A stretch of 64,000 bases of DNA from NCBI RefSeq assembly GCF_015477835.1, contig NZ_JADLQN010000001.1, forward strand, positions 2,914,001 through 2,978,000, given 5' to 3'. The stretch is from Nocardia higoensis (GTDB lineage: Bacteria > Actinomycetota > Actinomycetes > Mycobacteriales > Mycobacteriaceae). Of the stretch, positions 33,053 to 42,441 are shown one piece after another. The stretch's first letter is position 1; the number at the start of each line of letters is the position of its first letter. The notes beneath the pieces were generated by a model. The model was not told the DNA's origin, made no database searches, and was given only the letters and a program-made list of their open reading frames with translations. The position numbers were made by a program, and so were the translations under genes.

Positions 33053-33926
33053 ACGTGTAGGCCATCGCCTCGTCGAGGGTGGGGTGGGTGAACTGGAATC
33101 CGCTGCCCACCAGCGCCTTCGGCACCATTCGATGTCCGTGCAACAGTTCTGCGCCCGCCTCGCCGCCGATCAGCTTCAGCAACGCGCCGGGTACGGTGAG
33201 CAACGCCGGGCGGCGCAACGCACGGGCGAACGCCTTGGTGAACACCGCGTTGGTGACCGCCTCCGGGGCAACGAGATTGACCGGACCCGATACCGGCTCG
33301 ACGAGCAGCCAGCGCACGGCCGCGAGCCAATCCTGCAACGTGATCCACGGGACGTACTGGCGGCCGCTGCCGAACTTGCCGCCGAGTCCGAGCTTGAACA
33401 GCGGGCTGAGCCCCTCCACCATCATGGAGTCCGCGGCCAGCACGTTCGAGGTGCGCAACAGGACCACCCGCGCGCCCCCCTCCACGGCCGCGGCCGTCGC
33501 CGCCTCCCAGTCCCGGCACATGGTGCCGAGAAAGTCGTCGGCGTTGGGAGTGAACTCGTCGACCTCGCGATCCCCGGAATCGCCGTACCAGCCCGCCGCG
33601 GACGCGTTGAGCAGCACCGGTACCGAGGCCTCGGCCACCGCGCGCGCCAGGACCCGCGTGGGCAGGATCCGGCTCTCCCGCAACTCCTGCTGGTATTCCG
33701 GAGTCCATCGCTGCGCCGCGACCGGCGCGCCGCACAGGTTGATCACCGCGTCGACTCCGGCGAGCACAGCGCTGTCGAAGTCCGAACCTGTGGGATCCCA
33801 GGTGATCTCGTCGGCGCCGGTGGCGGGACGGCGCACCAGCGTCACCACCTCGTGGCCTTCGCTCCGCAGCGTGGAAACTAGATTTCGACCCAGATGTCCC
33901 GATGATCCGGCGACTACGATACGCAT
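33039..33926 (-). CDS. TIGR01777-family NAD(P)-dependent epimerase
   Basis: 295 aa. Rossmann motif VAGSSGHLGRNLVSTL at the N-terminus, then VDAVINLCGAPVAAQRW, NASAAGWYGDSGDREVDE and DFLGTMCRDWE, all typical of the SulA/YfcH-like extended SDR family. Substrate unknown in most members. Convergent with the lipoprotein gene, with a 14-base overlap at the 3' ends. It stands alone after the purH terminator. Confidence 0.92.
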   Translation of the reverse strand: MRIVVAGSSGHLGRNLVSTLRSEGHEVVTLVRRPATGADEITWDPTGSDFDSAVLAGVDAVINLCGAPVAAQRWTPEYQQELRESRILPTRVLARAVAEASVPVLLNASAAGWYGDSGDREVDEFTPNADDFLGTMCRDWEAATAAAVEGGARVVLLRTSNVLAADSMMVEGLSPLFKLGLGGKFGSGRQYVPWITLQDWLAAVRWLLVEPVSGPVNLVAPEAVTNAVFTKAFARALRRPALLTVPGALLKLIGGEAGAELLHGHRMVPKALVGSGFQFTHPTLDEAMAYTFTRR

Positions 33927-33974
33927 TCGCTCATTGTGCCGTAGGGCACCGGGCCCGGCGCGACGGGACGAGAA

Positions 33975-34012
33975 ACGGCGAGGGTGGACACCTGCGCGTC
34001 CACCCTCGCCGT
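33975..34012 (-). terminator. Perfect 15-bp hairpin after purH
   Basis: ACGGCGAGGGTGGAC pairs perfectly with GTCCACCCTCGCCGT around an 8-base loop, 14 bases after the purH stop. Strong intrinsic terminator. Confidence 0.87.
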
Positions 34013-34025
34013 AACGTTCTCGCGC

Positions 34026-35603
34026 TCAGTGCGCGAAGTGACGGGATCCGGTCAGATACAACGTGACCCCCGCTTCCTTGGCCAGGTCGATGGTCTCCTG
34101 GTCGCGCACCGAACCGCCGGGCTGCACGATGGCACGCACACCGGCCTGGATCAGCTGCTGCGGGCCGTCCGGGAACGGGAAGAAGGCGTCCGACGCCGCG
34201 ACCGAGCCCTTCGCGCGATCCCCGGCCCGGCGCACCGCCAACTGCACCGCGTCCACCCGGTTGACCTGGCCCATGCCCACACCCACCGACGCGCCGTCGG
34301 CGGCCAGCAGGATGGCGTTGGACTTCACCGCGCGGCAGGCCACCCAGGCGAACGCCAGATCGGCGAGGGTCTGCTCGTCGGCGGCCTCACCGGCGACCAG
34401 GGTCCAGTTGGCCGGGTCGTCGCCCTCGGCGTCGAGGATGTCGCGCTGCTGCAACAGCGCGCCGCCGCTGATCGGACGCAGTTCCACGCCCGCGCGCTGC
34501 GGCGGCTCGGCGATGAGGATGCGCACGTTCTTCTTGCGCTGCAGCACCTCCACGGCGCCGTGGGCGTAGGAGGGGGCGACGATGACCTCGGTGAAGATAT
34601 CGGCGACCTGCTCGGCCAACTCGACGGTGACCTCACGGTTGGTCGCGATGACGCCGCCGAAGGCGCTCACCGGATCACAGGCGTGCGCCTTGCGGTGCGC
34701 CTCGGCCACATCGGCGCCGATCGCGATGCCACACGGGTTGGCGTGCTTGATGATCGCGACCGCCGGGCTGGTGTGGTCGTAGGCGGCACGCCACGCGGCG
34801 TCGGCGTCGGTGTAGTTGTTGTACGACATCTCCTTGCCGTGCAACTGCTTGGCCTGGGCCAGGCCGGGCTGCCCGTCGGCGGTGTACAGCGCCGCGGACT
34901 GATGCGGATTCTCGCCGTAGCGCAGCACCGCGGCACGCTCCCAGCTGCCGCCGATCCACGCCGGATACGGGATGCTCGGCGCCTCGCCCGCGGCTTCGGC
35001 CACCGCGGGGGCGCGCACGCCGGTCATCCAGCTCGCGACCGCGACATCGTAGGCCGCGGTGTGCTGGAAAGCCTTGGCCGCCAGCGCGGTTCGCTGCGCG
35101 AGGGTGAAACCGCCCTCGGTCACCGCGGCCAACACGTCGGTGTAGTCACCGGCGTCGACGACCACGGCCACCGACGGGTGGTTCTTCGCGGCCGCGCGCA
35201 CCATCGACGGGCCGCCGATGTCGATCTGCTCGACGCACTCGTCCTGGCTCGCACCACTGGCGACAGTCTGGGTGAACGGGTAGAGGTTCACCACGACCAG
35301 CTGGAACGCCTCGACGCCCAGCTCGGTGAGCTGGTCCAGGTGCTCGGGCTTGCGGGTGTCGGCGAGGATGCCCGCGTGCACCCGGGGGTGCAGCGTCTTG
35401 ACCCGGCCGTCCAAGGTCTCGGGGAAGCCGGTCAGCTCCTCGACCTTGGTCACCGGGATACCGGCCTCGGCGATCTTGCCCGCGGTCGAACCGGTCGAGA
35501 CCAGTTCCACGCCCGCGGCGTGCAGACCGCTCGCGAGCTCCACGAGTCCGGTCTTGTCGTAGACGCTCACCAGCGCCCTGCGGATCGGCTTGCGTTCAGT
35601 CAC
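34026..35603 (-). CDS. purH: Bifunctional AICAR formyltransferase/IMP cyclohydrolase
   Basis: 525 aa, the last two steps of IMP synthesis. N-terminal IMP cyclohydrolase (MGS-like) domain: [49 protein letters not shown]-terminal formyltransferase domain with [21 protein letters not shown] and SDAFFPF. Length is normal. GTG start overlaps purN by four bases, so the two are translated together. Followed by a strong terminator. Confidence 0.98.
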   Translation of the reverse strand: MTERKPIRRALVSVYDKTGLVELASGLHAAGVELVSTGSTAGKIAEAGIPVTKVEELTGFPETLDGRVKTLHPRVHAGILADTRKPEHLDQLTELGVEAFQLVVVNLYPFTQTVASGASQDECVEQIDIGGPSMVRAAAKNHPSVAVVVDAGDYTDVLAAVTEGGFTLAQRTALAAKAFQHTAAYDVAVASWMTGVRAPAVAEAAGEAPSIPYPAWIGGSWERAAVLRYGENPHQSAALYTADGQPGLAQAKQLHGKEMSYNNYTDADAAWRAAYDHTSPAVAIIKHANPCGIAIGADVAEAHRKAHACDPVSAFGGVIATNREVTVELAEQVADIFTEVIVAPSYAHGAVEVLQRKKNVRILIAEPPQRAGVELRPISGGALLQQRDILDAEGDDPANWTLVAGEAADEQTLADLAFAWVACRAVKSNAILLAADGASVGVGMGQVNRVDAVQLAVRRAGDRAKGSVAASDAFFPFPDGPQQLIQAGVRAIVQPGGSVRDQETIDLAKEAGVTLYLTGSRHFAH

Positions 35604-36232
35604 CGGTGCACCCGCTCATCTGGAATTACTGCCTTTCGTCCGTCGGAGACAATGCCTCGCGTGGCGACGGCGGCGACGACTTCCGCCAGCAACCGTCGTT
35701 CGACAACCTTGATGCGCTCGTGCAGGGTGGCCTCGTCGTCGCCGGGCAGCACCGGCACCGGCTCCTGCGCCAGGATCGGGCCGGTGTCCACGCCCGCGTC
35801 GACCAGATGCACCGTCGAACCGGTGACCCGCACCCCGTAGGCGAGCGCGTCGCGCACACCGTGCGCGCCGGGAAAGGACGGCAGCAGCGCGGGATGGGTG
35901 TTGATGATGCGGCCGCCGAAGCGTGCCAGGAAGGCCGGGCCGAGGATCTTCATGAAACCAGCGGAGACCACCAGATCCGGACGATAGGCGGCGACCTGCT
36001 CGGTCAGCGCCGCATCCCAGGCATCGCGGTCGGCGTAGTCCGGCAGCGCGACGCGGAAGTGCGGAACGCCCGCGTCCTCGGCATGGCCGGTGGCCGCGCA
36101 GGGGCGATCCACGCCCACCGCGACGATCTTCGCCGGGTACCCGGGCTCGCCCGCCGCGTCGAGCAGGGAGCGCAGCAGCGACCCGGTGCCCGAGGCGAGC
36201 ACAACGACGGTGGCGGGGGCCGCGGTCGGCAT
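35600..36232 (-). CDS. purN: Phosphoribosylglycinamide formyltransferase
   Basis: 210 aa. Transfers a formyl group from 10-formyl-THF to GAR in purine synthesis. [17 protein letters not shown] binds phosphate, [20 protein letters not shown] holds the folate and catalytic Asn-His, and [16 protein letters not shown] supplies the catalytic Asp. Normal length. Operon with purH; perM-like gene lies 242 bases upstream on the same strand. Confidence 0.97.
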   Translation of the reverse strand: MPTAAPATVVVLASGTGSLLRSLLDAAGEPGYPAKIVAVGVDRPCAATGHAEDAGVPHFRVALPDYADRDAWDAALTEQVAAYRPDLVVSAGFMKILGPAFLARFGGRIINTHPALLPSFPGAHGVRDALAYGVRVTGSTVHLVDAGVDTGPILAQEPVPVLPGDDEATLHERIKVVERRLLAEVVAAVATRGIVSDGRKAVIPDERVHR

Positions 36233-36474
36233 CCACGTGGCATGCGAAGGCGTCAGCGCTCTACTCCTGCGTGTCGATCGGTCGGCGGGGGAACGTCACC
36301 GCCGGTGATCAGCGTAGTCGGTGGCATGGACGATCCCGACGACCGGTCGCCGGGGCGTGCTGCGGCGGGTGGCACGCGCCCGAGGGGACGCGACAGCCTC
36401 GGAGGACATGCGGCGGAAAACGCCGCCTGGGGCGCGACTGGGCGACAGCGAGGAGTGCTCGCCGGTACGGCAGA

Positions 36475-38193
36475 TCAGCGGGCGGCGTCGGGATCGACTA
36501 CTTCGGCGTCGACGATGTCGGCGTCCGGTTCGCGGCGCGGTCGGCTGACAGCAGGAGGGTCGTCGAGGACTTCGGCCTCGATCGCGTCGGGATGATCGCG
36601 GTCGGCCTCATCGAGATCGTGCTCCGCGACGTCGTGATCGGGATCGTCGTCGTACTCGCCGTAGCCGTGATCGGGATCGTCGTCCTCGTAATCATCGCCG
36701 TCGTGGTGGTCGTCGTCGTGTTGGTGGTGGTCACCGTCGTAATCGTCGTCGTAGTGGTCGTCGTACTCGTCGTACTCGTCGTCGTAATCGTCGTCGTAGT
36801 ACTCGTCGTCGTGGTGCTCGTCGTCGTGGTGCTCGTCGCCGTCATGCTCGTCGCCGTCATGGTCGTCGTCGTAACGGTCGTCGTCGCGACCGATCTCGTG
36901 GTCGGCACGGGAACCACCACGCCGGTCGTAGTCGTCATCGTCGTAGTAGTCGTGGCCGAGGTGCACCGCGCGGCGGTCCAGGACCAACCTGGCCGCGATC
37001 AGGCCGATCCAGCCGGTGACCGCGAGAAGGAGGAACGATGCCGCGGCGAAGACCACCAGGTCCAGGCCGACGTGGCCGAAGCCACCCAGTTCGCCACCCG
37101 CCAGGAGCGCCGCGGCGAGCAGAACGAGCGTCGTCCCGGCGGCGCAGACCAGAACCGACCAGGGACGGCGGATCTCGTCGTCACCGGTGCGGGCCAGATC
37201 GAGACCGGTGATCACCCCGGCCACGGCGGGCAGCGCCATCAGCAACGGCCACCACCCGGCGGCGGGACCGACGGGCAGCGCGGCCAGCACGGGCACGACG
37301 GGCACCGGGCCGCCGACCACCTCGAACAGGCTGATCGAGGCCGCACCGAACTGCACGGGCGCGCCCATCAGCATCCCGAGCGCGCCCACCACGACATTGG
37401 GGAAATAGACCAGCGAGAGCGCCGTCAGACCGAACACACCCCAGACATTTCCCGCGCTCGCATAGCCCTCCCCCATCGCCGACCAGTGCGCGAGCAGAGA
37501 CACGACGGTCACCACCGCCGCGCACGCGAGCAGTCGCAGTGCGGCGCGTCCCGAGCAGCGCAGACCCGCCTCCACCCGGTCCGGCAGCCGAAGCAGGTCG
37601 ACCACGTGCGGGATTTCCCGGCTCACCATGCCCGCGACCGCCGCGATCAGGTGCAGCGCGAGCACCAAGCCGAAGGCGCCGAGCGCGTTCGGCGAGCGCA
37701 CCGGCAGAATCGCCGACGCGTCCTCCACCACGGCCAGACAGACCGCGGTGACCAGCAGCGGTCCGCCGAGCGCCGCGCCGAGCAGCCATCCGAGATCGGC
37801 GCGGGAACCGCCCGGCACCATGGCGCGGGCGCACTCGCGCGCCGCCGCCCACAGCAGGACGGCGGTGGGCAGCAACGGCAGCAGTCCCAGCGTGGTCTGG
37901 CCGATGGTCAGCGGAACCTGGTGTATCGCAAGCCAACTGCCGGCGATCGCGGCGGAGGTGCCCGCCATGCCGTCGCCGGAGGTCAGCAGCGTGAGCAACA
38001 CCAGAACGGCGACCACCAGCATCGCCTGCGCCGCCGGACGGACCGCGACGAGCAGCAGCACCCGAGCCCGCTCCGGCGTCAGCGACAGGAATCCCGGCTC
38101 GTAGATCTCCTCGGGCCCGCTACGCACGGGCCGCTCCGGCTTCCCGGGAGGTTCCCCGGTCCAGCGAACCAGCGAGTTTCTGGGTGAGCTCAT
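36475..38193 (-). CDS. perM: PerM-like DUF6350 membrane protein with Asp/His-rich tail
   Basis: 572 aa. The first ~415 residues form about ten membrane helices with SLTPERARVLLLVAVRPAAQAM at the start, matching the mycobacterial PerM (Rv0955) position upstream of purN-purH. PerM supports cell division and persistence by stabilising divisome protein FtsB. The last ~150 residues are a very acidic, His- and Tyr-rich stretch (DDDHDGDEHDGDEHHDDEHH), followed by a milder acidic end. Coding DNA there is a near-repeat of GAC, CAC and TAC codons. The tail could bind divalent metal ions; it is not a general feature of the family that I know of. Confidence 0.82.
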   Translation of the reverse strand: MSSPRNSLVRWTGEPPGKPERPVRSGPEEIYEPGFLSLTPERARVLLLVAVRPAAQAMLVVAVLVLLTLLTSGDGMAGTSAAIAGSWLAIHQVPLTIGQTTLGLLPLLPTAVLLWAAARECARAMVPGGSRADLGWLLGAALGGPLLVTAVCLAVVEDASAILPVRSPNALGAFGLVLALHLIAAVAGMVSREIPHVVDLLRLPDRVEAGLRCSGRAALRLLACAAVVTVVSLLAHWSAMGEGYASAGNVWGVFGLTALSLVYFPNVVVGALGMLMGAPVQFGAASISLFEVVGGPVPVVPVLAALPVGPAAGWWPLLMALPAVAGVITGLDLARTGDDEIRRPWSVLVCAAGTTLVLLAAALLAGGELGGFGHVGLDLVVFAAASFLLLAVTGWIGLIAARLVLDRRAVHLGHDYYDDDDYDRRGGSRADHEIGRDDDRYDDDHDGDEHDGDEHHDDEHHDDEYYDDDYDDEYDEYDDHYDDDYDGDHHQHDDDHHDGDDYEDDDPDHGYGEYDDDPDHDVAEHDLDEADRDHPDAIEAEVLDDPPAVSRPRREPDADIVDAEVVDPDAAR

Positions 38194-38340
38194 GGGAATT
38201 CAGCGTGGCAGCCTTCGCGACGGGATCGGGGCAGGCGCGCCGCGAGCACCCGCCCTGGGAACGGGCCGGGTGCTCGCGGGATACTTCTTCGACCGATCTG
38301 GTTCGGTAACAGGTACTTCGAGACCGGGTGGAGCGACGAC

Positions 38341-39414
38341 CTACTTGTTGTTGTCGTCGGAGGGCCGGAACGCCGTGGTGGCGTCGGCGGCCGGGTCACC
38401 GCCGGTCTCGCCACCGAACGGCTGCCCCTGCTGACCGGCCTGCGGAGCCGAGGGCTGCTGACCGTAACCGCCGCCGTACTGCTGGCCGGACTGCCCGCCG
38501 TAGTGCTGGGTCGCGCTCTCGTCGGGACGCGGCTGCGCACCGCCCGCGTACGGCGAAGGCTGCTGCTGCGCACCGTATCCCGGCTGCTGCTGACCGTAAC
38601 CCGGCTGCTGGCCGTAGCCGGGCTGGCTCTGCTGGCCGTACGGCGAGGCGGCCTGATGGCCGGGCTGGCTCTGACCATAGGGCGAGGGCTGCGCCGGGTA
38701 CTGCGCCCCGGAACCGTAACCGGGCTGCTGGCCGTAACCCTGCCCCTGCTGACCGTAGCTCTGCTGCCCCGGCTGGCTCTGCTGGCCGTACTGTGACTGG
38801 CCCTGCTGACCGTAGGGGCCGTATCCACCCTGCTGGCCCGGGTATCCACCCTGCTGGCCTGCCGGCTGAGCGGGCTTGGGGGCGGGCGGCTTCAGGATGC
38901 CGGCGTCGAACAGCACCGCCGCGACCGCGACACCGGTCTGCACCAGGGCCAGGAAGATCAGCACCCAGGCGCCGAACTTCGCGCTGTAGCCTTCGGGCAG
39001 GGCGATGACCTGGAACAGCAGCGCCAGGAAACCGGCGGCCGACGCCGCGGCGGCAGCGCCCTTCCAATCCTGCTTCGGCAGCAGCGACAGGCCCGCCAAC
39101 AGACCGCCGAGCAGCAGCAGGGCGAGCAGCCCGGCCATGCCCATACTGAACGCCGACTGCGAATCACCGGTGATGGTGGCGCCGTTGAAGGAGTTGGTGA
39201 TCTCGGGCTGAGCGAACGGCAGGAACCCGAGCAGGAAGTTGAGCACACCGAGCGCGGCGACGCCGACCACCATGAAGAACGGCAGCCCCTTGGCCGCGGC
39301 ACCCGCGGCGCTCGCACCGGCGCCTGCACCGGTCGGCTGCCCGGGGCCGGGTGCGGAAGGTGCGGAGGGCGTCGCGGGTGTGTTGTACCCGGAGCCCCCG
39401 GTCGGGTAGGACAT
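38341..39414 (-). CDS. DUF5336 membrane protein with Gln/Gly/Tyr-rich tail (Rv0954-like)
   Basis: 357 aa from ATG 39414 (GAGGAG upstream, [10 protein letters not shown] start). Four membrane helices lie between about 48 and 195 ([22 protein letters not shown] first). The last ~150 residues are a Tyr/Gly/Gln/Pro repeat ([18 protein letters not shown]) resembling a prion-like, phase-separating sequence. Rv0954 has the same layout and has been placed in the mycobacterial division complex. It sits between perM-like and sucD as in M. tuberculosis. A division role is inferred. Confidence 0.85.
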   Translation of the reverse strand: MSYPTGGSGYNTPATPSAPSAPGPGQPTGAGAGASAAGAAAKGLPFFMVVGVAALGVLNFLLGFLPFAQPEITNSFNGATITGDSQSAFSMGMAGLLALLLLGGLLAGLSLLPKQDWKGAAAAASAAGFLALLFQVIALPEGYSAKFGAWVLIFLALVQTGVAVAAVLFDAGILKPPAPKPAQPAGQQGGYPGQQGGYGPYGQQGQSQYGQQSQPGQQSYGQQGQGYGQQPGYGSGAQYPAQPSPYGQSQPGHQAASPYGQQSQPGYGQQPGYGQQQPGYGAQQQPSPYAGGAQPRPDESATQHYGGQSGQQYGGGYGQQPSAPQAGQQGQPFGGETGGDPAADATTAFRPSDDNNK

Positions 39415-39528
39415 GTCGTCGTCTCCTCGGTCGAGTTCGTGTACTTCGGCTGGATTACTTCTGACGCTACTGCACGCGCCCGCACCGGTCATCCTCACCC
39501 GAACGGGTCGTCCTCGTGCGCGGAAGCG

Positions 39529-39566
39529 GAAGGACCGCCTTCCGGTTACCCGAAAAGCGGTCCTTC
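39529..39566 (-). terminator. Inverted repeat downstream of sucD
   Basis: GAAGGACCGC pairs with GCGGTCCTTC across an 18-base loop that itself carries a short stem. Position suits a terminator for sucCD, beyond the tandem repeats. Confidence 0.5.
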
Positions 39567-39609
39567 AACAAGCTTTATCCGATCGAGTCCGAGCGGATGG
39601 TCACTGTGA

Positions 39610-39763
39610 GATCAGGCGGTGCTGGATGTGCCTGATCGGGGCGGCCTCGGTGGCGACGCTTCGCTACCACCTCCAGCCGCTGACCCGATCAGGCGGCGTT
39701 CGATGTGCCCGATCGGGGCGGCCTCCGTGGTGACGCTTCGCTACCACCTCCGGCCGCTGACCC
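39610..39763. repeat. Two tandem 77-bp units next to the sucD stop codon
   Basis: Units at 39610-39686 and 39687-39763 are about 90% identical, each starting GATCAGGCGG and containing GACGCTTCGCTACCACCTCC. A third GATCAGGCGG at 39764 is the end of sucD itself, so the repeat includes the last codons and stop of that gene. It looks like tandem duplication of the 3' flank. Confidence 0.85.
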
Positions 39764-39765
39764 GA

Positions 39766-40680
39766 TCAGGCGGTGATCGACGCCTGCTCCAGGATCTCGC
39801 GCGCGAGGGCGGCGGTCTCCGAAGGCGTCTTGCCGACCTTGACACCCGCGGCCTCGAGCGCGTCCTTCTTGGCCTGGGCGGTGCCCGAGGAGCCGGACAC
39901 GATGGCGCCCGCGTGGCCCATGGTCTTGCCCTCCGGCGCGGTGAAGCCCGCGACGTAACCGACGACCGGCTTGGTGACGTTGGCCTGGATGTAGGCCGCG
40001 GCCCGCTCCTCGGCGTCGCCGCCGATCTCGCCGATCATGACGATGAGCTTGGTCTCGGGGTCCTTCTCGAACGCCTCGATGGCGTCGATGTGGGTGGTGC
40101 CGATGACCGGGTCGCCGCCGATGCCGATGGAGGTCGAGAAGCCGAAGTCGCGCAGCTCGTACATCATCTGGTAGGTCAGCGTGCCGGACTTCGACACCAG
40201 GCCGATCGGGCCCTTGCCGGTGATGTTGGCCGGGGTGATGCCGACCAGCGCCTCACCGGGGGTGATGATGCCCGGGCAGTTGGGGCCGATGATGCGGGTC
40301 TTGTTGCCCTTTTCCAGGTTGTAGGCCCACGCGTACGCCGTGTCCTGCACCGGGATGCCCTCGGTGATGACCACGAGCAGCGGGATCTCCGCGTCGATCG
40401 CCTCGATGATGGCGTCCTTGGCGAACTTCGGCGGCACGAACGCGATGGACACGTCGGCGCCGGTCTCCTTCATGGCCTCGGCGACGGTGCCGAACACCGG
40501 CAGCTCGACGGCGTTGCCGGCCTTGTCGGTGTGCGAGACGGTGGTGCCGGCCTTGCGGGCGTTCACGCCACCGACGACCTGGGTGCCGGCCTTGAGCATG
40601 AGGGCGGTGTGCTTGGTGCCCTCGCCGCCGGTGATGCCCTGGACGATGACCTTGGAGTCCTTGTTCAGGAAGATAGACAT
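39766..40680 (-). CDS. sucD: Succinyl-CoA synthetase alpha subunit
   Basis: 304 aa. Makes succinate and ATP/GTP from succinyl-CoA in the TCA cycle with SucC. CoA-binding [29 protein letters not shown], and the phospho-histidine loop [11 protein letters not shown]. Lies 25 bases after sucC. Its stop codon sits in the first GATCAGGCGG of the repeat array. Confidence 0.98.
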   Translation of the reverse strand: MSIFLNKDSKVIVQGITGGEGTKHTALMLKAGTQVVGGVNARKAGTTVSHTDKAGNAVELPVFGTVAEAMKETGADVSIAFVPPKFAKDAIIEAIDAEIPLLVVITEGIPVQDTAYAWAYNLEKGNKTRIIGPNCPGIITPGEALVGITPANITGKGPIGLVSKSGTLTYQMMYELRDFGFSTSIGIGGDPVIGTTHIDAIEAFEKDPETKLIVMIGEIGGDAEERAAAYIQANVTKPVVGYVAGFTAPEGKTMGHAGAIVSGSSGTAQAKKDALEAAGVKVGKTPSETAALAREILEQASITA

Positions 40681-40705
40681 GAGATTCGGTCCTTACTCGT
40701 CCGCG

Positions 40706-41872
40706 TCAGCGGGCGGCTGCCAGTTCGGCGGCCTTGTCGGCGCCTTCGTCCATTGTCTGAGCCAGCGTCACCAGCGGGTGCGCGGCGTCGGCCAGAATCT
40801 GCCGACCTTCTTCGACGCGGTTGCCGTCGAGACGCACGACCAGCGGCTTGTTCGCCTCGTCGCCCAGGATCTCGAGGGCCTTGACGATGCCGTTGGCGAC
40901 CGCGTCGCACGCGGTGATGCCACCGAAGACGTTCACGAACACGCTCTTGACCTGCGCGTCGTTGAGGATGACGTCCAGACCGGCGGCCATGATCTCCGCC
41001 GAGGCGCCGCCGCCGATGTCGAGGAAGTTGGCCGGCTTCACACCGCCGTGGTTCTCACCGGCGTAGGCGACGACGTCCAGGGTCGACATGACCAGGCCCG
41101 CGCCGTTGCCGATGATGCCGACCTCGCCGTCGAGCTTGACGTAGTTGAGGTCGTTCTGCTTGGCCTTGAGCTCGAGCGGATCGGTGGCGTCGATGTCCGC
41201 GAACTCTTCGTGCTCCGGGTGCCGGAAGGAAGCGTTCTCGTCCAGGGTCACCTTGCCGTCGAGGGCGAGGATCTCGTCCTGCGGGGTGCGCACCAGCGGG
41301 TTGACCTCGACCAGGGTGGCGTCTTCGGCGACGAAGACCTCCCACAGCTTCTGGATGGTCACCGCGGCGGAGTCGAGCACCTCGGCGGGCAGGTGGCCCT
41401 GCTCGGCGATCGAGCGGGCGAACGCCAGGTCGACACCCTTGACTGCGTCGACGGCGACCTTGGCCAGGCGGTCGGGCTTGGTGGCGGCGACCTCTTCGAT
41501 CTCCATGCCACCCTCGACCGAACACATGGCCAGGTAGGTGCGGTTGGCGCGATCGAGCAGGAAGGAGATGTAGTACTCCTCGGCGATGTCCTTCGCCTCG
41601 GCCACCAGGATCTTCTTCGTGATGTGGCCCTTGATGTCCAGGCCGATGATGTTCTGGGCGTGGGTGAACGCGTCCTCCGGAGTGGCGGCGTACTTCACGC
41701 CACCGGCCTTGCCGCGGCCACCGACCTTGACCTGGGACTTGATCATCACCGGCTTGCCGATTTCCTCCGCGATGGCGCGGGCGTCCTCGGCCGTGTCCGT
41801 GACGCGGCCCTCGGACGAAGGCACTCCGTGCTTAACGAAGAGCTCCTTCGCCTGATATTCGAAGAGATCCAT
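40706..41872 (-). CDS. sucC: Succinyl-CoA synthetase beta subunit
   Basis: 388 aa. ATP-grasp subunit: [50 protein letters not shown]. Partner of SucD in one operon, normal length. Divergent from the M23 peptidase gene across a 565-base spacer. Confidence 0.98.
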   Translation of the reverse strand: MDLFEYQAKELFVKHGVPSSEGRVTDTAEDARAIAEEIGKPVMIKSQVKVGGRGKAGGVKYAATPEDAFTHAQNIIGLDIKGHITKKILVAEAKDIAEEYYISFLLDRANRTYLAMCSVEGGMEIEEVAATKPDRLAKVAVDAVKGVDLAFARSIAEQGHLPAEVLDSAAVTIQKLWEVFVAEDATLVEVNPLVRTPQDEILALDGKVTLDENASFRHPEHEEFADIDATDPLELKAKQNDLNYVKLDGEVGIIGNGAGLVMSTLDVVAYAGENHGGVKPANFLDIGGGASAEIMAAGLDVILNDAQVKSVFVNVFGGITACDAVANGIVKALEILGDEANKPLVVRLDGNRVEEGRQILADAAHPLVTLAQTMDEGADKAAELAAAR

Positions 41873-42437
41873 GTACTCACCATCTCGTCTGCGTTGCTAT
41901 GACAACGTCTTTGTTGGCGGCCCGACGTCGGAAGCGGGTCGGGTCGGACTCTAACCAGTCACATGGAGGGCCAATCGGCCACGTTCATCCTAAGTGGCGC
42001 AGGTCACGCACCATAAGGCAGGGCACGCAAAACCGCTGGCCAAGGCTACTGGCGAGTAGCTTGTTGGCGTGCAGCCAGGTAGAGCGGCCCGCGCCGGAGG
42101 CCCGCGCCGGAGCGTCGCGCGGAGACCGGAGACATTCTCACTTCCGTGCCCAAAACGCGGTGAGATATTCCACGCCGTTACGGTGATGAATCTCACATGC
42201 CGGGAGAGAAACGGCGCAGCGCTTGCGGGCGACGCAATCGCTTCGTTACCGTCATGCAGTCGATGTCACAACTATGTCACGACTCCCCTGTTCCAGAGGA
42301 TGAGGAGGACGGCAAGCCTTGATGCAGCACAGCGCTCCGCAATCGGTGAGCCGTTCGATCGAGACACCCCCGACATCGTTCACCTGCCGTTTCATCGGCA
42401 CAGTGACCAACTCCCGCTTCACGATGTGGTACTGCCG
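41873..42437. promoter_or_regulatory. 565-bp divergent intergenic region between sucC and the M23 peptidase
   Basis: Promoters for both sides must be here. It contains a CRP-like palindrome (42182-42197), a short candidate leader ORF (42322-42441) and GTCACAACTATGTCACGAC near 42270 as a loose repeat. The distance suggests a long 5' leader for the peptidase gene. I looked for a ydaO-type c-di-AMP riboswitch, often found before wall hydrolases, and could not support one. Confidence 0.5.
42182..42197. promoter_or_regulatory. CRP/GlxR-like palindrome between sucC and the M23 gene
   Basis: GGTGATGAATCTCACA fits GTGA-N6-TCAC with perfect half-sites and a closing A. It lies 310 bases upstream of sucC and 240 bases upstream of the peptidase start. 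CRP control of wall hydrolases and TCA genes is known in actinobacteria, so either target is reasonable. Confidence 0.45.
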
Positions 42438-42441
42438 ATGA
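42322..42441 (+). CDS. Possible 39-aa leader ORF overlapping the M23 start
   Basis: ATG 42322 follows GAGGAGG by 13 bases; the frame runs 39 codons and stops at a TGA inside the peptidase start (ATGA at 42438). The peptide (MQHSAPQSVSRSIETPP...) has no recognised domain. The stop-start overlap suggests translational coupling. It could also be a chance frame in a long leader. Confidence 0.35.
   Translation: MQHSAPQSVSRSIETPPTSFTCRFIGTVTNSRFTMWYCR

Larger units (their letters stand above)
39415..39765. other. 351-bp non-coding region with repeats between sucD and the DUF5336 gene
   Basis: No gene is supported. It holds the upstream signals of the DUF5336 gene, an inverted repeat at 39529-39566 and the 77-bp tandem repeats at 39610-39763 (separate entries). 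Confidence 0.6.

Noticed and set aside
36321..36938. Thr-rich minus-strand frame opposite or within the PerM tail
   Set aside because: A frame-shifted reading of the GAC/CAC repeat; not a separate gene.
41873..42437. ydaO-type c-di-AMP riboswitch before the M23 gene
   Set aside because: Expected conserved elements could not be found by eye.
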